Source: Streptomyces albicerus (GTDB lineage Bacteria > Actinomycetota > Actinomycetes > Streptomycetales > Streptomycetaceae). Taken from it: 37,995 nucleotides of DNA. The first letter of the stretch is position 1. Each line of letters begins with the position of its first letter. Under the pieces are notes generated by a model. That model saw only the letters and a list, made by a program, of their open reading frames with translations. It did no database searches and was not told the DNA's origin. Below, piece after piece: positions 8,175 through 15,300 of the stretch. The translations under genes were made by a program, and so were the position numbers. The stretch lies in assembly GCF_008905045.1 (NCBI RefSeq), contig NZ_VWMY01000088.1, positions 1-37,995 of the forward strand. Direction: 5' to 3'.

Positions 8175-8713
8175 GGATTTCCTCCGAACTCTTGCGGGTG
8201 AAACGCCACTTCACGAGGCGAGTCGCGTCAGAAAGAAGCGATGTCCTGCCGGTCGGCCCCAGTTGAGGGGTTCGTTGTCGACGAAGGGTCAGTTGGCCGT
8301 CGTGCGCGGCGTTCTGACGAGCCGTCACGCACGGGGCGCTGTCCGTGTTCGCAGCGATGCCAAGGGAGCCCGGCGTCCGGGCCTCCGTGACTCCGGGTGC
8401 TCGGCCGGCATCGGAACGGACCATCGGGCCTGCTCGGTCTGTTCACTCGCGGTTCCTCTGGCTCTCGACGCTTCCGTCGAGGCCTTGTTCGGGAACCAGA
8501 GTTGTCCATGGGACTGCCGTGACGGAGGAATTGGGTCGCCGCGTCAGGTTCTCGTAAGAACTCGCCGCGCCGGGCCATGACTTCGGGAGGACTGGCCAAC
8601 GGCACCCGTGATGCGGGACGCACGGCATGACGGCGTGCGGCTGCGACAGTGTGCGCCGGCACTGCGACACTCGCACCAGGGGATCGAAGCGGCGGCATGG
8701 TCAGGGCACCGGC

Positions 8714-8870
8714 CAGATGCGTGTCCGCCCGGCGCCCGGTGATCCTGGCGCGGGGACGAGGCCAAGGACCGCATGCTCGCACCTTTCCAGCACTACGGGG
8801 ACGCCTCGCGCGGCGCCGGAGTCGGAGTCGGGTTCGGGTTCGGACTCCGGTTCGGACTCGGACACCAGGA
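8714..8870 (+). pseudogene. Fragment of the KdpD ATPase domain (third kdpD-derived locus)
   Basis: The frame around 8752-8840 reads GDEAKDRMLAPFQHYGDASR followed by GAGVGVGFGFGL. In the intact KdpD at 25229 the corresponding stretch is PDEAKDRIFEPFQRYGDAPR then GAGVGLGLAVARGF, the F- and G-box region of the histidine-kinase ATPase domain. DNA similarity is high, for example GACGAGGCCAAGGACCGCAT is shared exactly. It begins near 8714 and fades after about 8840, where the sequence has turned into a hexamer run. There is a stop upstream in this frame and no flanking kinase domains, so it is a decayed piece. Confidence 0.7.
8818..8865 (+). repeat. Eight imperfect hexamers inside the kdpD remnant
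   Basis: Reading in sixes from 8818 gives GGAGTC, GGAGTC, GGGTTC, GGGTTC, GGACTC, CGGTTC, GGACTC, GGACAC. The intact kdpD has only two related units here (GGCGTC GGCCTC). The run appears to have grown by replication slippage after the fragment stopped being a gene. Confidence 0.55.
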
Positions 8871-9022
8871 TGACGGTCGGTGGCGTACTCGGACCGGCGA
8901 TCGGGCTCCTGGCAGCCGCCGCCCCTGGCCTCTGAGAGTGCGGTGGTGGCCGGTGTCGGAGCGCCCTCGGGCGCTGTGATGTCGTCCGCGCTCGCCGCCT
9001 CTCCTCACCGTCCCCGGTTAGT

Positions 9023-9069
9023 GAACGCATGCTCACACGCGGCCGCCAGCCATGAATTTTGCCTTGTTC
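9023..9069 (+). repeat. Copy 1 of a two-part motif shared with 30654-30699
   Basis: GAACGCATGCT (9023-9033) and TTGCCTTGTTC (9059-9069) are separated by 25 bases. The same two 11-mers occur at 30654-30664 and 30689-30699 separated by 24 bases, with unrelated DNA between. Both copies lie in decayed intergenic DNA. They could be ends of a mobile element, a binding site with two fixed halves, or remains of a shared duplication. Confidence 0.4.
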
Positions 9070-9373
9070 TGGCAACCTTTACGCGACTTTGATGCCGTGC
9101 CCCGCACAGTCCGGCTCTGGCAGCAGGCACCGCACCGCCCCCGGACGAAGGCGGGAAAGCGTAGGCCACGCGCGGCTTCGGGTGGATGAAACGGCAGCGT
9201 GGCGCCGACTCGCCGCCGCAAGTTCGATTGCCCGGCCCGGGCATGGAACGTAACGGGAGGCATCGCCGAGGTGCTGCTGGTCGACGACGACATCGAGTCC
9301 AACGTCGTGGCGGACCAACGCATCAGCAGCACCGGGCGCGAAGCAGCCAGGTCCTGTCACGCGTTCCCCCCGT

Positions 9374-9406
9374 TTTCTTGACGGGCAGGTGACGGACTCT
9401 TAACGG
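9374..9406 (-). promoter_or_regulatory. Three contiguous 11-bp direct repeats
   Basis: On the minus strand three units follow each other without gaps: CCGTTAAGAGT (9396-9406), CCGTCACCTGC (9385-9395) and CCGTCAAGAAA (9374-9384). Each starts CCGTTA or CCGTCA. A further TCGTCAAGG lies just beyond, near 9430, out of phase by two bases. Contiguous 11-bp units are typical of OmpR-family regulator sites; the core resembles the kdp-leader repeats more than the GTTCACC PHO box. The nearest intact gene is the YqiJ-like gene at 9601, on the opposite strand. Confidence 0.5.
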
Positions 9407-9502
9407 CAACCGGCATAGGGACCTTGACGAACACTGCCGGGATCCGGCAATGCGAGGGCGGATCTGCCGCGGGCAAGATGTCCCCGGGGGAGCCACAGGT
9501 TG

Positions 9503-9546
9503 CCCCGGTGTCGATACCGGCAGGGACGCCGGTATCGACACCGGGG
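9503..9546. repeat. 18-bp perfect inverted repeat with 8-base loop
   Basis: The arms 9503-9520 (CCCCGGTGTCGATACCGG) and 9529-9546 are exact reverse complements around the loop CAGGGACG. No T-run follows on either side. It sits 54 bases before the YqiJ-like start. It could be a T-less actinobacterial terminator that insulates the cassette, a recombination site, or an operator for its promoter. It is the longest perfect inverted repeat I found in the window. Confidence 0.65.
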
Positions 9547-9600
9547 CCCGGACTTCTCCATCGGCCGGATGCGATGACGGATTGAACCGGGGGGGTGGAC

Positions 9601-10125
9601 ATGCGGGCGTTTCTCGAAGCGGCTACCGGCTTTCCCACCCTCCTGTTCACAGCCGCCCTCGTCGTGGTCGTCGGATTCTGGGTCCTCGTCGCCTTCGGCG
9701 CGGCCGGCTCCGACAGCTTCGACGCGGATGCGGACCTTCGTACCTGGGGCATGGGCGGCGTACCGGTGGCGGTCGCGTTCTCGCTGCTGACGGTCCTCGC
9801 CTGGATCCTCGGTCTGGGTACGGCGATCCTGCTGGACGCCTTCGTGCCCTTGGGGATCCTCGGCGGGTTGCTGCGTCTCATGGTGCCGATCGGGGTGCTG
9901 CTCGCCGCCTGGCGGCTGACTCGCCTGTTCGTGCGGCCGCTGCACCGCCTCTTCCCCGATGAACCCGGGCCGTCCCGGCACACCGAGGCCCGCATCGGCG
10001 ACGGCACCACTTCGTCGTGTGCCACCGGCCGGGTCCAGAAACCCTTCCGGCGCGCACCGTACGTCTCCGCACTCGACTCGCGAGACTGCGCCGCCGCGCT
10101 CCATACGCGGGATCGCGCTGCCTGA
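9601..10125 (+). CDS. YqiJ/NfeD-like membrane protein with an eroded OB-fold end
   Basis: The start is ATG 9601 behind a GGGGGG run (GTG 9595 is an in-frame alternative). The 174-residue product has three hydrophobic helices at about 11-33 (LLFTAALVVVVGFWVLVAFGAA), 55-80 and 84-104, then AAWRLTRLFVRPLHRLFPDEPGPSR. This is the membrane part of the YqiJ-like proteins that partner flotillins (YqiJ-YqiK in E. coli); their OB-fold domain follows DEPGPS. Here the tail (TSSCATGRVQKPF and then an unrelated Arg/Ala-rich end) keeps only one possible strand of it, so the OB-fold seems lost or frameshifted and the protein is some 40-60 residues short. It lies 92 bases before the flotillin gene and is presumably in one operon with it. 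Confidence 0.7.
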   Translation: MRAFLEAATGFPTLLFTAALVVVVGFWVLVAFGAAGSDSFDADADLRTWGMGGVPVAVAFSLLTVLAWILGLGTAILLDAFVPLGILGGLLRLMVPIGVLLAAWRLTRLFVRPLHRLFPDEPGPSRHTEARIGDGTTSSCATGRVQKPFRRAPYVSALDSRDCAAALHTRDRAA

Positions 10126-10217
10126 GCCGCGCCGCCACCCGGTTCCGCCGCGGCGCCCGCCTTCCTCAGCCCTTCCCTTTCGTGATTCAACTCCCTTACG
10201 CCTCAAGGACGTATGCC

Positions 10218-12263
10218 ATGAATGCCATGACTTTGGGCGTCGGCGTGCTCGTCGCCGTTGTCCTGCTTGCCACGCTCGCCCTGCTGTTCGTCTTCTCCCG
10301 GCTGTTCCGCAAGGTGGAGCAGGGCAAGGCGCTGATCGTCTCGAAGATGCGGAAGGTCGATGTGACCTTCACCGGGCAGGTCGTCCTGCCGGTGCTGCAC
10401 AAGGCCGAGGTGATGGACATCTCGGTGAAGACCATCGACATCACCCGCACCGGCCGGGACGGGCTGATCTGCCGGGACAACATCCGCGCCGACATCCGGA
10501 TCTCGTTCTTCGTACGGGTCAACAAGACCGTCGAGGACGTCATCAGGGTCGCCCAGGCGATCGGCACGGCCCGGGCCAGTGACAAGGACACGCTGCAGGA
10601 GCTGTTCAACGCGAAGTTCTCCGAGGCGCTGAAGACCGTCGGCAAGCAGATGGACTTCACCGACCTCTACACCAAGCGCGAGGAACTGCGGTACCGGATC
10701 ATCGAGATCATCGGCATCGACCTCAACGGCTACCACCTGGAGGACGCGGCGATCGACTACCTGGAGCAGACGCCGCTCTCCCAGCTCGACCCGGCCAACG
10801 TCCTGGACGCGCAGGGCATCCGCAAGATCACCGAGCTGACGGCCATCGAGCACGTACGCACCAACGAGTTCCAGCGCACCGAGGAGAAGGAGATCACCCG
10901 GCAGAACGTCGACGCCCGGGAGGCCATCCTCGAACTGGAGCGCCGCCAGGCCGACGCGGAGATCAAGCAGCGGCGGGAGATCGACACCGTACGGGCCCGT
11001 GAGGAGGCCGAAACCGCGCGGGTGGTGGAGGAGGAGCGGCTGCGGTCGCAGGGCGCGTTCCTGAAGACCGAGGAGCAGCTCGGCATCCAGCGCGAGAACC
11101 AGGCCCGTGAGGTCGCCGTCGCGCAGAAGAACCGCGAGCGGGTCATCGCCATCGAGAACGAGCGCATCGAGAAGGACCGCCTCCTTGAGGTCATCGCCCG
11201 GGAGCGGGAGACGGAGCTGACGCGGATCTCCGCCGAGAAGGAGGTCGAGGCGGAGAAGCGGGAGATCGCCGAGGTCATCCGGGAGCGCGTCGCGGTGGAC
11301 CGTACGGTCGCCGAGCAGGAGGAGTCCATCAAGAAGCTGCGCGCCGTGGAGGAGGCCGAGCGCGGCCGGCAGACGGTGATCATCGCCGCCGAGGCCGAGG
11401 CGCAGGAGAAGCTGGTCAAGGACATCAAGGCGGCGGAGGCCGCCGAGCAGGCCGCCACACACCGTGCCGCCGAGCAACTCACGCTGGCGGAAGCGGGGTT
11501 GAAGGCAGCCGACCTGGACGCGCGGGCCAAGCTGCGGCTCGCTGAGGGCATCCAGGCCGAGGCGGCGGCCGAAGGGCTCGCGGCCGTCCAGGTCCGGGAC
11601 AAGGAGGCCGAGGTCATCGAGAAGGCCGGCCTCGCCGAGGCGGAGGCCACCCAGGCACGCCTCAAGGCGGAGGCCGAGGGCGCCCGGGCGAAGGCGCACG
11701 CGGAGGCCGAGGCGATCGGCGGCCGGCTGAAGGCCGAGGCGGCCGGGCTGACCGAGAAGGCCGCCGCGATGGCCGCCCTCGACGACGCGTCCCGCGGCCA
11801 CGAGGAGTACCGGCTGCGCCTGGAGGCCGAGAAGGACATCCGGCTGGCCGGCCTGGACGTGCAGCGGCAGGTCGCCGAGGCCCAGGCCACGGTGCTGGCG
11901 ACCGGCCTGGAGAACGCCGACATCAACATCGTCGGCGGGGAGTCCGTCTTCTTCGACCGCCTCGTCTCCTCGATCGCGCTCGGCAAGAGCGTCGACGGCT
12001 TCGTCCAGCACTCCGAGACCGCGCAGGCCCTCGCCGGGCCGTGGCTGAACGGCACGTCGAGCTTCACCGACGACCTGAGCCGCGTCCTCGGCTCGGTCTC
12101 GACGTCCGATGTGCAGAACCTGACCGTCTCCGCGCTGCTGATGAAGCTGATGCAGACGGGCGGCGCCAACGCCGGACGACTGGAGCAACTCATGGACCGG
12201 GCGGGCGAACTGGGCCTCGCCGACCTGCCGCTCGCCGAGCTCAACGGCGGCGTCAAGGCCTGA
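10218..12263 (+). CDS. Flotillin-like SPFH-domain protein
   Basis: ATG 10218 follows AAGGA eight bases upstream; the frame is open far upstream but with no homology, so the product is 681 residues. A signal-anchor helix covers about 6-28 (LGVGVLVAVVLLATLALLFVFSRLF). The SPFH/band-7 domain follows (about 30-190: VEQGKALIVSKMRKVDVTFTGQVVLPVLHKAEVMDISVKT and onward to LEDAAIDYLEQTPLSQLDPANVLDAQGIRKI). About 220-600 is a very long Glu/Ala/Arg/Lys coiled coil. The flotillin-type C terminus (about 600-681) includes VGGESVFFDRLV. Flotillins oligomerise at the inner membrane face and organise fluid microdomains. The coiled coil is longer than in most bacterial flotillins. A hairpin with a T-run separates it from the ATPase gene, so the downstream dose may be set by read-through. 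Confidence 0.93.
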   Translation: MNAMTLGVGVLVAVVLLATLALLFVFSRLFRKVEQGKALIVSKMRKVDVTFTGQVVLPVLHKAEVMDISVKTIDITRTGRDGLICRDNIRADIRISFFVRVNKTVEDVIRVAQAIGTARASDKDTLQELFNAKFSEALKTVGKQMDFTDLYTKREELRYRIIEIIGIDLNGYHLEDAAIDYLEQTPLSQLDPANVLDAQGIRKITELTAIEHVRTNEFQRTEEKEITRQNVDAREAILELERRQADAEIKQRREIDTVRAREEAETARVVEEERLRSQGAFLKTEEQLGIQRENQAREVAVAQKNRERVIAIENERIEKDRLLEVIARERETELTRISAEKEVEAEKREIAEVIRERVAVDRTVAEQEESIKKLRAVEEAERGRQTVIIAAEAEAQEKLVKDIKAAEAAEQAATHRAAEQLTLAEAGLKAADLDARAKLRLAEGIQAEAAAEGLAAVQVRDKEAEVIEKAGLAEAEATQARLKAEAEGARAKAHAEAEAIGGRLKAEAAGLTEKAAAMAALDDASRGHEEYRLRLEAEKDIRLAGLDVQRQVAEAQATVLATGLENADINIVGGESVFFDRLVSSIALGKSVDGFVQHSETAQALAGPWLNGTSSFTDDLSRVLGSVSTSDVQNLTVSALLMKLMQTGGANAGRLEQLMDRAGELGLADLPLAELNGGVKA

Positions 12264-12277
12264 TCACCCGCCCCACG

Positions 12278-12323
12278 GGTCCGGAGCTGCCGCACAGGGG
12301 ACGGCAGCTCCGGACCGCGTTTT
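12278..12323 (+). terminator. Intrinsic terminator or attenuator between flotillin and ATPase genes
   Basis: GGTCCGGAGCTGCCG (12278-12292) and its exact reverse complement (12302-12316) form a 15-bp GC-rich stem with a nine-base loop. GCG and a TTTT run (12320-12323) follow. This is a textbook intrinsic terminator, unusual here because the next gene starts only 24 bases later on the same strand. Partial termination would lower ATPase output relative to flotillin. Confidence 0.75.
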
Positions 12324-12346
12324 CTCCGACTTCCTGAGAGGGACCC

Positions 12347-15300
12347 ATGACCACCGGCCTGGACACCGGCACATACGGGGTGCTGCGCGACCGCCTCACC
12401 GCGCAGGCCGCCGAGCTCACCCGCCGCGCCGAGGCGCTCAACGCCCGCCGTGCCGAGGAGTTCGGCTCGACGCGGCTGGAACTCGCCCGCACCGAGCAAC
12501 TGCGCACCGAGCACACGAGCGTGCCGCGCGACATCGTCGCCGTCGGCGACGTGTTGTTCTTCGGCCACAACGCGCTCTCCGCCCTTGAGCAGGAGACTGC
12601 CGTGGGCGACGTCTTGGCCCTGTATGACCGCGACCTGAACCGGCTGCCGGACGACGCCGTGCCCGGCCTGCTCGACGACCCGGGCTTCGTCCGGGAGTTC
12701 GCCGCCCTCTACCGCTACTACCGTCAGACCCGGCTTCTTCAACTCCGCCGCGTGGACGGCAAGTTGCTGGCCGTCTTCCAGACCGGCGTGAAGGCCGAGG
12801 ACATCCGTGTCCTGCGCTGGGCACTGTCCGACGACGGCCGGGCGTCCTTCCTCGACGGGCGCGGCGAACGCGATCACGTCTTCCCGCCGTCCCACGACTT
12901 CGAGTGGACCGCGGCGACCCGGGAGGACCACGTCCTCGGCCGTCACCCGCACGTCTCCGTTCTGGGCGAGCTCTTCGTCGAGACCGTCGGCGGCACCCTC
13001 ACCGTAAAGGTCGAGGACGACACCGAGACCGGAGAGGGGATTTATGCCGAGCCGGTCGACGAGCCGCTGCAGTCCCTCGCCGACGCCGACATCGCCCACG
13101 CACGCGTGGGTGCCCTGGTCCTGTTGCGGATCCGCCCCTACAAGGAGGATGCGCATCGGTACCTGGTGTTCAACACGCTCACCAAGGCCGTCGTACGTCT
13201 CGACGGCATCGGGCAGGCCTGTCGCCGCCTGCCCGAGGACCAGGGCATCGTCTTCCCGGGCGGCTACTGCCTGGCCACCGGCGCGTACAAGACCTTCGAC
13301 GCGACCGACACGGCCGACCTGGAGTTCGAGCGCATGGTCCGCTCGCCCAACGGCGAGGACGTGCTGTTCGCGTTCCACGCGCGCGTGGAGGGCCGGGGCC
13401 TGCTGTTGCCCTACAACATGATCCGCAAGGAGGTCGCCACCCCGCTGTCCTGCCACGGCTGGGCCCTCTTCGACGACGGCTCGCTCGTCGTGCTTCGCGG
13501 GGACCCTGCGGGAAGCAACGCCGAGCCGCAGCGCGTGCACCCCCTCCAACTGTGGAACTCCCCGTACGTCTCCGACACCCACGCCGCCGCCCAGCCGGTC
13601 GGCACCGGCCCGCTCGCCCGCGTCGGCAACGCCGACCTCGTCCGCGGTATCTCCGACTGCCTGTCCATCACGCTCGCGGTCGCTGAGACCAAGCCGACGA
13701 GCGAGATGTACGAGGCACTGGCCGCTGCCTGCGTCCGGGCAGCGGACTCCCACCACTGGCTGGGCGAAGGCGAACTCGGGGACTTGCTGGGTCCATTGGA
13801 GCAGCTCCGGAACACCGCCGAGCAGGTGCTGTCCGAGTTCGAGACGGTCCAGGCTCTCACCCGCCAGGCCGCCGACGCCCTCGCCGAAGCCGCCGCGCGG
13901 GTCGCCGGAGTCGTACGACGCCTGCGCGGCGAGGCACCGCGCAGCGCCGCCGCCTGGGTCACCGGCCTGACCGAACTCCGCCACGCCCAGGGCCACCTGC
14001 TCACCCTCAAGGACCTGCGGTACGCGGACACCGCCCGCATCGACGAACTCGCCGCCGACGTCGAGGCCGATCTCGCCTCCTTCGGACAGCGGGCCGTCGC
14101 CCACCTCGCCCGCGAGGACGCCTTCGCCGGCCACCAGGCCGACATCGAGCGGCTCGTCGCCGACGCCGAGGCGATCGCCACCGTCGCCGAGGCGGCGCCC
14201 GTCGCCGACCGTCTCGACGAACTGGCCGACGGGCTGAACACGGTGACCGAGGTCGTCGGCGGCCTCGACATCGGCGATGCCACGGTCCGCACCAATGTCC
14301 TGGAGCGGATCGCCGAGGTCCTCGGTGGTGTCAACCGCGCCCGCGCCACCCTCGACGGCCGCCGCGGCGCGCTCCTCGACCGCGAGGGCCGCGCCGAGTT
14401 CGCCGCCGAGTTCGCCCTGCTCGGCCAGGCGGTCACCGGCGCGCTCGCGGTCGCCGACAGCCCGGACGCCTGCGACGAGCAACTCGCCCGCATGCTGGTG
14501 CAGCTGGAGAACCTGGAGTCGCGGTTCGCCGAATTCGACGACTTCCTCGGCGAGCTCGCGGACAAGCGCGACGAGATCCACGAGGCGTTCTCGGCCCGCA
14601 AGCAGACTCTGGCCGACGCCCGCGCCCGCCGGGCCGAGCGTCTGGCCGACTCGGCGACCCGCGTCCTGCAGACCATTACACGCCGGGCCGCCACGCTCGC
14701 CGACGCGGACGCCGTCGCTGCGTACTTCGCCTCCGACCCGATGCCCGCCAAGGTCCGCCGCATCGCCGCAGAACTGCGCGAACTCGGCGACCAGGTAAGG
14801 GCGGAGGAGCTGGACGGCCGCCTCAAGTCCGCCCGCCAGGAGGCCCTGCGCGCCCTGCGCGACCGCACCGACCTGTACACCGACGACGGCCGCACCATCC
14901 GCCTGGGCGCCCACCGTTTCGCCGTCAACACCCAGCCCCTGGACCTCACCCTGGTCCCTCAGGGCGACACCCTCGCCTTCGCCCTGACCGGCACGGACTA
15001 CCGCGCGCCGATCACGGACCCCGACTTCGCCGTCACCCGGCCGTACTGGGACCGCCCGCTGCCGTCGGAGTCTCCGCAGGTCTACCGCGCCGAGCACCTC
15101 GCCGCCCGGCTGCTCGACGAACACGGCCCGGCGATGCTCGCGGAAGCCGAGCTGCCCGCGCTCGTCCGGCGCGCGGCCGAGGAGGCATACGACGAGGGGT
15201 ACGAGCGGGGCGTCCACGACCACGACGCGAGGCTGATCCTCGACGCACTGCTGCGTCTGCACGAAGGCGCCGGACTGCTCCGCCACGAACCCGCAGCCCG

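Larger units (their letters stand above)
8175..9600. other. 1.4-kb stretch without an intact gene
   Basis: Between the DUF1996 gene and the flotillin cassette no frame has a ribosome site, domain and plausible composition together. The stretch holds a kdpD remnant, a GGNNTC-type hexamer run, a motif shared with 30654-30699, a triple 11-bp repeat array and an 18-bp perfect inverted repeat, listed separately. A weak palindrome GTGAA-N7-TTCAC lies at 8198-8214, upstream of the DUF1996 start. The AT-richer patch at 9050-9090 stands out from its surroundings. The pattern suggests an old insertion/deletion site. Confidence 0.55.

Noticed and set aside
9374..9406. Reading the 11-bp repeats as PHO boxes
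   Set aside because: Only the middle unit resembles GTTCACC; the flanking units and all other copies carry CGTCAAG or CGTTAAG, and most neighbours are potassium genes.
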